Both the position numbers and the translations under genes were made by a program. From Nocardioides pinisoli (GTDB lineage: Bacteria; Actinomycetota; Actinomycetes; Propionibacteriales; Nocardioidaceae), in assembly GCF_024199985.1 (NCBI RefSeq), contig NZ_JANARS010000001.1, forward strand, positions 1 to 64,000: a DNA stretch of 64,000 bases. The letters run 5' to 3'. Shown piece after piece: positions 27,980 through 36,385 of the stretch. Position 1 is the first letter of the stretch, and each line of letters opens with the position of its first letter. Under the pieces are notes generated by a model, which was not told the DNA's origin, searched no databases, and was given only the letters and a program-made list of their open reading frames with translations.

Positions 27980-28008
27980 ATCATCGCCACACGGCGATGC
28001 CGCGTCAA
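27980..28008 (-). promoter_or_regulatory. CDF promoter with ArsR-type operator in the spacer
   Basis: On the minus strand, TTGACG (28008-28003) and GATGAT (27985-27980) are 17 bases apart, a good -35/-10 pair. The palindrome CATCGCCACACGGCGATG (27982-27999) fills the spacer and runs into the -10. The same 18-base site, with 16 identical positions, overlaps the start of the ArsR gene. Confidence 0.7.
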
Positions 28009-28085
28009 ACCCGGCACCTGCCCCAGTTGCCCGATGCCGGAGGATGGGGGCGACCTGCCCCCGCTCGGAGGAGAACGCCCCCGCC

Positions 28086-28694
28086 ATGAGCACCCGCGCC
28101 GCCGTCGGCGAGCCCCAGGAGCGACCGCTCGCGATCGGGCTGCTCCTCGGTGGCCTGATCGGCCTCGTCGCCTCGGCGGTCCTGCTCATCGAGCGCATCC
28201 GCCTCGCCGAGGACAGCGGCTACGTGCCGACGTGCAGCATCAACCCGGTCCTCAGCTGCGGCAACGTGATGGAGTCGGCGCAGGCCGCCCTGCTGGGCTT
28301 CCCGAACCCGATCATCGGCGTGGCCACCTTCCCGGTGGTCGTCGCCACGGGCGCGGCGCTCTTGGCCGGCGGGCGGCTGGCGCGGTGGTACTGGGTGGGC
28401 CTGCAGGTCGGCGTCAGCATGGCCTTCGCGTTCGTCTGCTGGCTCGCCTTCCAGAGTCTCTACCGCATCGGCGCGCTGTGCCCCTACTGCATGGTCGTGT
28501 GGGCCGTGGTGATCCCGCTGTTCTGGTACGTCACCGCCCGCAACGTCGGCGCGGGCGCCCTCGGGGCGGCGCCGGACGGTCGCCTCGCGGACGGGCTGCG
28601 CGACTGGCGGGGGCCGCTGGTCTTCGGCACCTTCCTCGTCATCGTGCTGCTGATCCTCGAGCGGTTCTGGTCCTACTGGTCGTCGCTGCTCTGA
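28086..28694 (+). CDS. Vitamin K epoxide reductase (VKOR) family protein
   Basis: A 202-residue membrane protein that recycles DsbA-like oxidants by passing electrons to quinone (menaquinone in actinobacteria). The loop cysteines C50 and C58 (PTCSINPVLSC) and the quinone-site pair C132-P-Y-C135 are all present, within four or five helices. A GGAGGAG lies upstream of the ATG at 28086. It is divergent from the CDF gene and ends 10 bases before the convergent ArsR stop. Its partner thiol oxidase is not in the window. Confidence 0.92.
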   Translation: MSTRAAVGEPQERPLAIGLLLGGLIGLVASAVLLIERIRLAEDSGYVPTCSINPVLSCGNVMESAQAALLGFPNPIIGVATFPVVVATGAALLAGGRLARWYWVGLQVGVSMAFAFVCWLAFQSLYRIGALCPYCMVVWAVVIPLFWYVTARNVGAGALGAAPDGRLADGLRDWRGPLVFGTFLVIVLLILERFWSYWSSLL

Positions 28695-28704
28695 GGCCGC
28701 GGCC

Positions 28705-29043
28705 TCACGGGTGCCGCTCCTCGTAGTGGTGCTCGGGCCCGACGCCCGTCAGCGCGAGGAGGCGCCCGGCGGTCGCGAGCACCTCGGCGAGCTCTGCCGC
28801 GCTCGTCAGCGACCAGAGGGACGCCCGGCCCTCGGGGCGCGAGGAGACCAGGCCGCAGTCCTTGAGGCAGGCCAGGTGCTTGGACACCGTGCTCTGCGCC
28901 AGCCCGAGGTGCGCGGTGAGGTCGACCACCCGGTGCTCGCCCAGCGACAGGTGCCGCACGATCAGCAGGCGCGACGGGTCGGAGAGCGCGTGGAAGAGCG
29001 CCGCCTCGGCGGCCAGCCCGGTCGTCTCCGTTCCCATCGCCAC
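28705..29043 (-). CDS. ArsR/SmtB family metal sensor, CmtR-like
   Basis: A 112-residue winged-helix repressor. The recognition helix reads STVSKHLACLKDCGLV, with C59 and C63 spaced exactly like Cys57 and Cys61 of mycobacterial CmtR, the Cd/Pb sensor. The third CmtR cysteine in the tail is absent; the C-terminus is instead His-rich (EHHYEERH). Lead, cadmium or zinc is the likely ligand. A TAGCAT -10 box about 7 bases before the GTG at 29043 suggests a leaderless transcript. ATG at 29037 is the alternative start. Confidence 0.86.
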   Translation of the reverse strand: MAMGTETTGLAAEAALFHALSDPSRLLIVRHLSLGEHRVVDLTAHLGLAQSTVSKHLACLKDCGLVSSRPEGRASLWSLTSAAELAEVLATAGRLLALTGVGPEHHYEERHP

Positions 29044-29052
29044 GCGACGATG
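29035..29052. promoter_or_regulatory. ArsR autoregulatory operator
   Basis: CATCGCCACGCGACGATG is a near-palindrome sharing 16 of 18 positions with the CDF site at 27982-27999. It abuts the TAGCAT -10 box and covers the predicted transcription start and start codon of the ArsR gene, so bound repressor would block its own transcription. The divergent MFS gene starts 52 bases away and could be affected. Confidence 0.68.
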
Positions 29053-29103
29053 CTAGGCCATCCGCCGCACGGGACGTCCCGGGCCGTCACCTAGCCTGCG
29101 CGG

Positions 29104-30372
29104 GTGGAGAGGCGACTGCTGGCGGACACCCGCCCCCTCGCCAACCCCCACTTCAAGCGGCTCTGGCGCGCCAACATCGTCACGGTCGTCGGGGCGCAGC
29201 TGACCGTCGTGGCGGTGCCCGCGCAGATCTACGCGATGACCGGCTCGTCGGCCTACGTCGGGCTCACCGGCATCTTCGGCCTGGTCCCGCTGGTGGTCTT
29301 CGGGCTCTGGGGCGGGGCGCTCGCCGACGTCTTCGACCGCCGGACCCTGCTGCTGATCACCACGACCGGGCTCATCGCGACGAGTGCATGCTTCTGGCTC
29401 CAGGCCGCGCTCGGGGTCGAGGACGTCTGGCTGCTGCTGTCGCTCTTCGCGGTGCAGCAGGCCTTCTTCGCGGTCAACCAGCCCACGAGGTCCGCGCTGC
29501 TGCCACGCCTGCTCGACGCGGACCTGCTGCCCGCGGCCAACTCGCTCAACATGACCGTGATGCAGGCCGGGGGCATCGCCGGCCCCCTCGTCGGCGGAGC
29601 GCTGATCCCTCTGATCGGGTTCTCGTGGCTCTACCTGCTCGACACGATCACGCTCCTCGCGACCCTCGGCGCGGTCGTACGCCTCCCGCCCCTGCCGGTC
29701 ATGGGCGTCACCGTGACGCCCGGGATCGGGGCCGTCGTCGACGGCTTCCGCTACCTGCGCACCCAGCCGGTGCTGATGATGTCGTTCGTCGTCGACATCA
29801 TCGCCATGGTCTTCGGCATGCCGCGTGCCCTCTTCCCCGAGCTGGCGGACGTCGCCTTCGCCGGCCCCAGCGAGGGCGGCCTGGCCTTCGCGCTGCTCTT
29901 CGCGGCGATCCCCGCGGGCGCGGTCGTGGGCGGCGTCCTGTCCGGGTGGGTGTCGCGGGTCGAGCGGCAGGGACTCGCCGTGATCGTCTGCATCCTCGTG
30001 TGGGGGCTCGCGATGGTCGGCTTCGGCGTCGCCGCCATGCTCGCCCCGGCCGCCCCGGCCTTCTTCCTCGGCATCGCGGTGCTCATGCTCGCGGTCGGCG
30101 GGGCCGCCGACATGGCCTCCGCGGCCTTCCGTACGTCCATGCTGCAGGCCGCGGCCGACGACTCCGTGCGCGGGCGGCTGCAAGGAATCTTCATCGTGGT
30201 GGTCGCCGGCGGCCCGCGCGTCGCCGACGTCGCCCACGGAGCGGCCGCCGCGGTCACCGGTGCCGCCGTCGCCGCGGCCGGTGGCGGCGTGCTCGTCATC
30301 GTCGGCACGGTGCTCGCCGCCCTCGCCGTCCCCGCCTTCGTGCGCTACCGGGTGACCCGGGTCGTGGCCTGA
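29104..30372 (+). CDS. MFS transporter (EntS/MacA-type exporter)
   Basis: A 422-residue major facilitator with 12 predicted helices. The motif-A-like loop GGALADVFDRRTLL lies between helices 2 and 3, and NQPTRSALLPRLL lies after helix 4, as in the enterobactin exporter EntS-like branch. Substrate unknown. A TAGCCT box lies six bases before the GTG at 29104, suggesting a leaderless transcript. It is divergent from the ArsR gene, so metal-dependent control is possible but not shown. Confidence 0.86.
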   Translation: MERRLLADTRPLANPHFKRLWRANIVTVVGAQLTVVAVPAQIYAMTGSSAYVGLTGIFGLVPLVVFGLWGGALADVFDRRTLLLITTTGLIATSACFWLQAALGVEDVWLLLSLFAVQQAFFAVNQPTRSALLPRLLDADLLPAANSLNMTVMQAGGIAGPLVGGALIPLIGFSWLYLLDTITLLATLGAVVRLPPLPVMGVTVTPGIGAVVDGFRYLRTQPVLMMSFVVDIIAMVFGMPRALFPELADVAFAGPSEGGLAFALLFAAIPAGAVVGGVLSGWVSRVERQGLAVIVCILVWGLAMVGFGVAAMLAPAAPAFFLGIAVLMLAVGGAADMASAAFRTSMLQAAADDSVRGRLQGIFIVVVAGGPRVADVAHGAAAAVTGAAVAAAGGGVLVIVGTVLAALAVPAFVRYRVTRVVA

Positions 30373-30387
30373 GGTCCGGGCCACACA

Positions 30388-30444
30388 GAACTGCGGCCGG
30401 ACGACCACCCGAGACCCCTCGAGCACGTCGTCCGGCCGCAGTTC
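30388..30444. terminator. Bidirectional terminator, 18-bp perfect stem
   Basis: Perfect 18-base arms at 30388-30405 and 30427-30444 (GAACTGCGGCCGGACGAC and its complement) enclose a 21-base loop between the convergent MFS and aldo/keto reductase genes. There is no clear T-run on either side. Confidence 0.65.
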
Positions 30445-30481
30445 CTCGGCGCTTGGTCCCGGCAAGGTGCCGGAGCGGGCG

Positions 30482-31492
30482 TCAGACCACGCGGGTCTTC
30501 GGCATCCCCTCGGCGGTCTTGGCCGGGTCGCGTACGACGACGGAGCCGAGGGCGTCGTCGATCCGCTTCATCACGTCGTCGTCGAGCTTCACGCCCGCGG
30601 CCTTGACGTTGTCGGCGACCTGCTCGGGGCGCGAGGCGCCGACGAGGGCGGCGGCCACGTTGTCGTTCTGCAGCACCCAGGCGATGGCGAGCTGGGCCAT
30701 CGTGAGGCCGCAGTCCTTCGCGACGGGCTCGAGGTCCTGCACCGCGGTGAGAACCTCGTCGCGCATGAAGCGCGAGATCATGTCGGCGCCGCCCTTGGTG
30801 TCGGTGGCACGGGAGCCCTCGGGCGGGGCCTGGCCGGGCTTGTACTTGCCCGTGAGCACGCCCTGCGCGATCGGGCTCCAGACGATCTGCGAGACGCCGA
30901 GCTCCTTCGACGTCGGCACGACCTCGTCCTCGATGACCCGCCACAGCATCGAGTACTGCGGCTGGCTGGAGATCAGCTGGAAGCCGAGCTCCTTCGACAG
31001 CTCGACGCCGGCCCGGATCTGGTCGGCGGTCCACTCGCTGACACCGATGTAGAGCGCCTTGCCCTGCCGGACGATGTCGGCGAAGGCCTGCATCGTCTCC
31101 TCGAGCGGGGTCTCCACGTCGTAGCGGTGGGCCTGGTAGAGGTCGACGTAGTCGGTCTGCAGCCGCTCGAGCGAGCCGTTGATCGACTCCATGATGTGCT
31201 TGCGTGAGAGACCGGTGTCGTTCTTGCCCTTCGGGCCGGTCGGCCAGTAGACCTTCGTGAAGATCTCCAGCGACTCGCGACGCTCACCCTTCAGCGCCTC
31301 GCCGAGGACGGTCTCCGCCGCGGTGTTGGCGTAGACGTCCGCGGTGTCGAAGGTCGAGATGCCCTCGTCGAGCGCGGCGCGCACGCACTTGGTGGCGACG
31401 TCGTTCTCGACCTGGGAGCCGTGCGTGAGCCAGTTGCCGTAGGTGATCTCGGAGATCTTCAGTCCGCTGTTGCCGAGGTATCGGAATTCCAT
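30482..31492 (-). CDS. Aldo/keto reductase (Kv-beta-like)
   Basis: A 336-residue NADPH-dependent oxidoreductase of the TIM-barrel AKR family. The catalytic tetrad is D49, Y54, K80 and H122, in the contexts FDTADVY, TKVYWP and YQAHRYD. The C-terminal NADPH pocket VGASRPEQVADN is present. It is closest in pattern to the potassium-channel-beta / YghZ branch, which reduces aldehydes such as methylglyoxal. ATG at 31492. Confidence 0.92.
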   Translation of the reverse strand: MEFRYLGNSGLKISEITYGNWLTHGSQVENDVATKCVRAALDEGISTFDTADVYANTAAETVLGEALKGERRESLEIFTKVYWPTGPKGKNDTGLSRKHIMESINGSLERLQTDYVDLYQAHRYDVETPLEETMQAFADIVRQGKALYIGVSEWTADQIRAGVELSKELGFQLISSQPQYSMLWRVIEDEVVPTSKELGVSQIVWSPIAQGVLTGKYKPGQAPPEGSRATDTKGGADMISRFMRDEVLTAVQDLEPVAKDCGLTMAQLAIAWVLQNDNVAAALVGASRPEQVADNVKAAGVKLDDDVMKRIDDALGSVVVRDPAKTAEGMPKTRVV

Positions 31493-31520
31493 TCCTCCGA
31501 CACTAGCGAGGCCGCCGAAC

Positions 31521-31895
31521 TCAGGGGACGGCCTGCCACCCGCCCGGGTGCACCTCGACGCCGGCGGACGTGAGACGGCGTACGGCGTCGGTCAGCGCCT
31601 GCGCGACGCGGACGGGCGCCGGGTGGTCGCCGCAGTGCTCCACGTCGACGACGACCGTCGTCGGCGACGTGGTCTCGACGAGGAGCACGCACGAGGTGGA
31701 GGCCGCGGTCGCGAGCCAGGACAGCCAGGGTCGCCGGGTGGCCCGGAAGCCGTCGCCGGCGGGGCGGGTGCGGAAGCCGCGGTCGGCGAGCGCGGTCGCG
31801 AGCGCCGCGAGGGTGGCGTCCGGGTCGCTGGTCGTGAGCAGCAGACGCGGGTGCACGATCCGCCGTGACCAGCGGCGGACCCGGGCGTCACCCAT
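31521..31895 (-). CDS. Hypothetical protein
   Basis: A 124-residue protein I do not recognise. It is mixed alpha/beta in appearance, with one weakly hydrophobic stretch (WLSWLATAASTSCVLLV) and no signal peptide. It is encoded 25 bases upstream of the aldo/keto reductase region and 25 bases after the biotinyl-protein stop on the same strand, so it may belong to one transcript with the latter. Codon use matches its neighbours. Confidence 0.6.
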   Translation of the reverse strand: MGDARVRRWSRRIVHPRLLLTTSDPDATLAALATALADRGFRTRPAGDGFRATRRPWLSWLATAASTSCVLLVETTSPTTVVVDVEHCGDHPAPVRVAQALTDAVRRLTSAGVEVHPGGWQAVP

Positions 31896-31920
31896 GGTCG
31901 GCGGCCGGCGCGGCGACGGG

Positions 31921-32148
31921 TCAGTCCAGCACGACGAGGACGTCGCCGTCCTGGACGACGTCGCCCTCGGTCACCTTGATCGCGGTGACGGTGCCGCCGC
32001 GCTCGGCGAGCATGGGGATCTCCATCTTCATCGACTCGAGCAGCACGACGGTGTCGCCGGCCTCGACGCGGTCGCCCTCGGCGACCTCGATGGCGAGGAC
32101 GTTGGCGACCAGCTCGGAGACGATCTCGAGGGAGGTGGGGCGGGCCAT
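31921..32148 (-). CDS. Biotin/lipoyl attachment protein (TB7.3-like)
   Basis: A complete 75-residue biotinyl domain and nothing else. The acceptor motif E38-S-M-K-M with the modified Lys at about position 41 lies at the hairpin tip, flanked by the symmetric VEAGDTVVLLE and VVQDGDVLVVLD strands. It matches the mycobacterial free-standing biotinylated protein TB7.3 (Rv3221c). The partner carboxylase is unknown. ATG at 32148. Confidence 0.9.
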   Translation of the reverse strand: MARPTSLEIVSELVANVLAIEVAEGDRVEAGDTVVLLESMKMEIPMLAERGGTVTAIKVTEGDVVQDGDVLVVLD

Positions 32149-32204
32149 GGCACCGACGCTAGCGGTTACCGCGCCGTAGCCGCTGATCGGGCGACCGACG
32201 CGGC

Positions 32205-33524
32205 TCAGAGCTCGGCGAAGCGGCGCGGCTCGGGCCGGTGCGGCCCGGCCTCCTCGGCGCGGCGCCCGCCGCGGCCCTTCGGCCCGGTGAGCGCGAGGTC
32301 GGCGCGGATGACCAGCCAGCCGATCAGGAGGCCGAGGACGAGCGAGTACGCCGCCCGCAGGCCGGCCTCGAGGTAGGAGGTGTCCGGGGAGACGAGCCCC
32401 GTCGCGAGCGGCACGGTGGCGGCGACACCGAAGGCGCAGAACCACCAGCCCTGGCGGCGGCGGGCGCGGACGTGCGTGCCCCACACGAGCGCCGGGATGC
32501 CGAGCAGCACCACCAGCGGGCGCGGGAACGCGCCGATGCGGGCCGAGGTCCAGTCGGCGAAGTCGAGGACCGAGGACACGAAGCTCTGGGCGCCGTAGCG
32601 GCGCAGCAGCTCGGCGTAGGCCAGGGTCGCGAAGAGTACGGCCAGGCCGATGGCGACGACGATCATGCCGCGACGGCCCAGGCCGTGCAGGCCGGCGCCG
32701 AGCCGGTAGACGATCGCGAGGACGAGGACCAGGGCCAGGAGCAGGGTGACGATCTCGAACCGCTCGATCGCCACCGTGGGCTCGAACCCGACGGCGGCGA
32801 ACGCAGCGACCGCGGCGACGAGCGCGGCGATGACTGCCTCCCGCATGGCCTTCCAGCCGGTGACGGCCGGCACCGTCACCATGACGGCGTACACGCTGCC
32901 GACCACGCAGGTCATCACCGCGGCGCCGGTGGGCAGCACGCGGCCGCCGACCAGCAGGCTGGCGACGCCGAGGACCAGCGCGAGGCCCGCGGAGACGAGC
33001 GCGCGTCCTGCGGTCCGGGTCGCCAGCAGCCACGACAGCGACGTGACCACCGCGACCGCGCCGGCACCGTCGAGCCACTCGGGCGCCGTGCCCGCGTCAC
33101 CCACCGCCGCGACGTCGTTCAGCGTGCCGCTCAGGGCCGACCAGCCGAGGGCGGCGGCGCCGAGGAGCAGGACGCCGAACCAGAAGGCGAGGAGCGAGCG
33201 GCGCGGGCCGTCGGGGGCGGTCGTCCCGGTGTCGGTCTCGGCCACGGCTGTCGACGCCGGGGCTGTCGACGCCGGGGCTGTCGACGCCGCGGCGACGACA
33301 GGCGCGGGGGCGGGCTGCACCGCCGGCACCCTCTCGACCGGCCGCGTCTCGGACGGCGTCGTCTCGGCAGGAGTCGTCTCGGCGGGCACCGTCTCGGCAG
33401 GCGCCGGCGTGGTCGTGCTCGCGGGCTCGCGCTTCCGGATCCGCCTCAGCCGCGAGGGCGGCCGCTCGGCAGCCCGCTTGCCGCGGGAGGACCCGCGGGG
33501 GCTGTCGGAGGTGGGGGAAGGCAC
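32205..33524 (-). CDS. Multi-pass membrane protein with Thr/Pro/Ala-rich N-terminus
   Basis: A 439-residue protein. Residues 1-105 are hydrophilic and repetitive (AETTPAETTP and TAPASTAPAS), suggesting a flexible cytoplasmic or surface tail. About ten hydrophobic helices follow, then a basic C-terminus. The DNA encoding the second repeat contains three exact copies of a 15-base unit at about 33245-33290. No transporter signature was recognised and no function is proposed. GTG at 33524. Confidence 0.68.
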   Translation of the reverse strand: MPSPTSDSPRGSSRGKRAAERPPSRLRRIRKREPASTTTPAPAETVPAETTPAETTPSETRPVERVPAVQPAPAPVVAAASTAPASTAPASTAVAETDTGTTAPDGPRRSLLAFWFGVLLLGAAALGWSALSGTLNDVAAVGDAGTAPEWLDGAGAVAVVTSLSWLLATRTAGRALVSAGLALVLGVASLLVGGRVLPTGAAVMTCVVGSVYAVMVTVPAVTGWKAMREAVIAALVAAVAAFAAVGFEPTVAIERFEIVTLLLALVLVLAIVYRLGAGLHGLGRRGMIVVAIGLAVLFATLAYAELLRRYGAQSFVSSVLDFADWTSARIGAFPRPLVVLLGIPALVWGTHVRARRRQGWWFCAFGVAATVPLATGLVSPDTSYLEAGLRAAYSLVLGLLIGWLVIRADLALTGPKGRGGRRAEEAGPHRPEPRRFAEL

Positions 33525-33535
33525 GACCGTGGAGG

Positions 33536-34300
33536 TTACAGCCGACGGTTGGCGAGCGACGGATTGGTGCGGCGGGCCGCGGTGAGGTCGTCGCGGTCGA
33601 GGACCGCGTCGACGACCTGCTCGCGACCGTCCGCCTCGGCGATGACGTCGCCGAGCGGGCCGATCACGGCGGAGTGCCCGACGTAGCGGGGCTCGGGCTG
33701 CCCCGCGCCGACGACGAAGCAGGTGTTCTCGATGGCCCGGGCGGAGAGCAACGTGCGCCAGTGGGCGACCTTCCGGTCACCGGGCAGCCACGCCGCCGGC
33801 ACCACGAGGACCTCGGCCCCGGCGTCGACCAGGCGCCGGGCGAGCTCGGGGAACCGCAGGTCGTAGCAGGTCATCAGGCCGACCTGCCAGCCCGCCACGT
33901 CGACGACCACCGGCTCGACCGCGCCGCCGGTGAGGCGGTCGGACTCGCGGTAGCCGAAGGAGTCGTAGAGGTGGATCTTGCGGTAGGTCGCGGGGTGCGG
34001 GCCGGCGGCGACGAGGGTGTTGAAGGGCCGGGCGGGATCGTCCGCGACCTCGAACATCCCGGCCACCACGGTGGCGGACGTCGAGTCCGCGACGCGGGCG
34101 ACCTCGCGGGCGAACGGCCCGTCGACCGGCTCGGCGTAGGCGCTGACGTCGGACCCGGCCTCGCCGAAGTCGCGGGCGAAGGCCTCCGGGAGGACGACCA
34201 GGTCGGCGCCCGGCTCCACCGCGGCGAGCCGGGCGCGGTTGGCGTCGGGGTCGAGCCCGCTCGCCCACTGGTGGACGCGCACGCGGAGCTGGTCGGTCAT
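33536..34300 (-). CDS. Carbon-nitrogen hydrolase (nitrilase superfamily amidase)
   Basis: A 254-residue amidohydrolase with the complete catalytic triad E39 (LVVLPEAF), K108 (YRKIHLYDSF) and C145 (MTCYDLRFPE). These contexts match the omega-amidase / deaminated-glutathione-amidase branch (Nit1/YafV-like), so metabolite repair is likely. The start ATG at 34300 is clear. It lies 11 bases upstream of the membrane protein gene on the same strand. Confidence 0.9.
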   Translation of the reverse strand: MTDQLRVRVHQWASGLDPDANRARLAAVEPGADLVVLPEAFARDFGEAGSDVSAYAEPVDGPFAREVARVADSTSATVVAGMFEVADDPARPFNTLVAAGPHPATYRKIHLYDSFGYRESDRLTGGAVEPVVVDVAGWQVGLMTCYDLRFPELARRLVDAGAEVLVVPAAWLPGDRKVAHWRTLLSARAIENTCFVVGAGQPEPRYVGHSAVIGPLGDVIAEADGREQVVDAVLDRDDLTAARRTNPSLANRRL

Positions 34301-34365
34301 CCACCCAGCCTAGAGCGCGAGGCGGTGTGGGTCCGCCGCCGGCGCCCGGCTGCGAGGATGCCGGC

Positions 34366-34944
34366 ATGGACCTCGACCTCACCGCCGGCGGCTTCTGCGG
34401 CGTGGTCCTGGCCGGCGGCACCGCCGCACGGATGGACGGGGTCGACAAGGCGTCGGTCGAGCTGGCCGGCCGGTCGCTGCTGGACTACGCCGTCGACGCG
34501 TTCGTCGATGCCGACGAGGTCGTGGTCGTGTGTCCGGGCACCGTCCGGACCGCGCGACCGGTGACCTTCGTCGTCGAGGACCCGCCCCGTGGCGGTCCGG
34601 TGGCGGGTCTGCTCACCGGGGTCGACGCGCTGCTGCGCCGGCCACGCCTGGTCGGGGTGCTCGCGGTCGACATGCCCAGGGTCACCGCGACGACGATGCG
34701 GCGCCTGCGCGAGGCGGCGGCGGGCCGGGACGGGGCGTTCCTGGTCGACGGCGACGGGCGGCGGCAGCTCGCGGGCGTGCTCGACGCGGCCCGGCTGGAC
34801 GTCGTACGACCCGGGCTGGAGGCGCAGCACGGGATGGCGCTGCACCGCCTGCTGGCGCCGCTCGACCTCGCCGAGGTGGCCGCGACCGGCGAGGAGGCGG
34901 TCGACGTCGACTCGTGGGCCGATCTGCGCGACCTGCGCGGTTGA
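34366..34944 (+). CDS. mobA: Molybdenum cofactor guanylyltransferase-like protein
   Basis: A 192-residue nucleotidyltransferase. The N-terminal motif VVLAGGTAARMDGVDKASVEL is the GTP-binding loop (LAGGxSxRMGxDK) of MobA, with Ala and Asp substitutions in the middle. VEDPPRGGPVAGLLTG and the metal-binding ACDMP-like LAVDMP are present. It attaches GMP to molybdopterin in family members. No other moco gene is in the window. The DUF6457 gene that often follows it begins 45 bases downstream. Confidence 0.8.
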   Translation: MDLDLTAGGFCGVVLAGGTAARMDGVDKASVELAGRSLLDYAVDAFVDADEVVVVCPGTVRTARPVTFVVEDPPRGGPVAGLLTGVDALLRRPRLVGVLAVDMPRVTATTMRRLREAAAGRDGAFLVDGDGRRQLAGVLDAARLDVVRPGLEAQHGMALHRLLAPLDLAEVAATGEEAVDVDSWADLRDLRG

Positions 34945-34989
34945 GCGACTCCCTTGCCGCACCCGGGTGGGGTGCGAGAGATTGGCCTC

Positions 34990-35313
34990 GTGAACCTCCA
35001 CGACTGGATCGATGAGCTGAGCGACGTGCTCGACGTCGAGACCGAGGTCGACGAGGGGCTCGTCCTCGACCTCGCCCGCACGGCCGCGCAGAACGTGCAG
35101 AAGACGGCCGCGCCCATCACGGCCTACCTCCTCGGCGTCGCGGCCGGCGCCTACGACGCCAACCCCGAGCAGGTCGAGAAGTTCGCCGCCCGCGCCCAGC
35201 AGCTCGCCGAGAGCTGGGACCGGCCCGCGGACGCTCCCGACCCCGACGACGTCGACGACGAGGTGCCCGACGACTCCTCGGTCGACCACTCCAGCGACGC
35301 CTACGAGGACTGA
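34990..35313 (+). CDS. DUF6457 domain protein
   Basis: A 107-residue acidic helical protein of the DUF6457 type, which in Actinobacteria typically sits beside MobA-like or formate dehydrogenase accessory genes. It opens VNLHDWIDELSDVLDV and has the APITAYLLG motif, followed by an Asp-rich tail. Role unknown; a molybdoenzyme accessory function is inferred only from neighbourhood. Starts with GTG at 34990 and ends 4 bases before the oxidoreductase start. Confidence 0.75.
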   Translation: MNLHDWIDELSDVLDVETEVDEGLVLDLARTAAQNVQKTAAPITAYLLGVAAGAYDANPEQVEKFAARAQQLAESWDRPADAPDPDDVDDEVPDDSSVDHSSDAYED

Positions 35314-35317
35314 TCGC

Positions 35318-36286
35318 GTGCGTGCTGCCGTCAGCAGCGGGGCCGGTGGCCCCGAGGTCCTGTCCGTGGGCGAGATCGACGACCCGCGCCCGGGTGCCGG
35401 CGAGGTTCTCCTCGACGTCGCGGCCACCGCGGTCAACCGCGCCGACACCCTCCAGCGGATGGGCCACTACCCGCCCCCGCCCGGCGCCTCCGAGGTCCTC
35501 GGCCTCGAGTGCAGCGGCCGGATCGCCGAGGTCGGCGAGGGGGTCGAGGGCTGGAAGGTCGGCGACGAGGTCTGCGCGCTGCTCGCCGGCGGCGGCTACG
35601 CCGAGCGCGTGGCCGTGCCGGTCGGCCAGGTCATGCCGGTGCCACCCGGCGTCTCCCTCGTGGAGGCGGCCTGCCTGCCCGAGGTCGCGGCGACGGTGTG
35701 GTCCAACGTCTTCATGACCGCCCACCTGGCCAGGGGTGAGCGGTTCCTCGTCCACGGCGGCGGTGGCGGCATCGGCACGATGGCGATCCAGCTCGCCGCG
35801 GCACGCGGGGCGGAGGTCTACACGACTGCCGGCTCCCCGGAGACCCTCGAGCTGTGCCGCTCGCTCGGCGCGACCCGCGCGATCAGCTATCGCGACGAGG
35901 ACTTCGTGGAGGTGCTCGCCGAGGCCGGCGGTGCCGACGTGATCCTCGACAACATGGGCGCGAAGTACCTCGGCCGCAACGTCTCCGCCCTCGCCACCGG
36001 TGGTCGCCTCGTCATCATCGGCATGCAGGGCGGGTCGAAGGGCGAGCTCGACATCAACGCGCTGCTCCGCAAGCGCGCCTCGGTGACCGCGACCTCGCTC
36101 CGCGCCCGACCGCTGGTCGAGAAGGCCAAGATCTGCTGCGAGGTGGTGGAGAACGTCTGGCCGCTCGTCGCGGCCGGCCGGGTCCGCCCGATCGTCGAGA
36201 CCACCCTCCCGCTCGACGACGTCGCCCGCGCCCACCAGCTGATGGACGACGGCGGTCGCGCCGGCAAGATCGTCCTGACCGTCTGA
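35318..36286 (+). CDS. NAD(P)H-quinone oxidoreductase (zinc-less MDR family)
   Basis: A 322-residue medium-chain dehydrogenase/reductase resembling quinone oxidoreductase and PIG3. The GroES-like N-terminus contains NRADTLQRMGHYPPPP. The nucleotide site HGGGGGIGTMAIQLA lies near residue 147. Structural-zinc cysteines are lacking. It starts with GTG at 35318, 4 bases after the DUF6457 stop, so it belongs to the mobA-DUF6457 operon. Substrate not determinable. Confidence 0.9.
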   Translation: MRAAVSSGAGGPEVLSVGEIDDPRPGAGEVLLDVAATAVNRADTLQRMGHYPPPPGASEVLGLECSGRIAEVGEGVEGWKVGDEVCALLAGGGYAERVAVPVGQVMPVPPGVSLVEAACLPEVAATVWSNVFMTAHLARGERFLVHGGGGGIGTMAIQLAAARGAEVYTTAGSPETLELCRSLGATRAISYRDEDFVEVLAEAGGADVILDNMGAKYLGRNVSALATGGRLVIIGMQGGSKGELDINALLRKRASVTATSLRARPLVEKAKICCEVVENVWPLVAAGRVRPIVETTLPLDDVARAHQLMDDGGRAGKIVLTV

Positions 36287-36294
36287 CGTCCCCC

Positions 36295-36348
36295 GGGCGG
36301 TGCATGAGACACGTTCTCGGCGCCCAGAAGCTGCGTCACGCACCGCCC
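36295..36348. repeat. Hairpin related to the 72-bp repeat at 56 kb
   Basis: An imperfect inverted repeat (23-base arms, 18 pairing) downstream of the oxidoreductase. The reverse of the right arm shares 20 of 23 positions with the GCGGTGCGTGACGC arm of the tandem repeat at 55944-56141. It may act as a terminator for the mobA operon. Confidence 0.6.
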
Positions 36349-36385
36349 ACGACGGGGCCACCGGGTGGGTCATAGGGTTGGCGCC

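Noticed and set aside
33245..33290. Three copies of a 15-base unit as a regulatory repeat
   Set aside because: They lie in frame inside the membrane protein gene and encode its Ala/Ser/Thr/Pro repeat.
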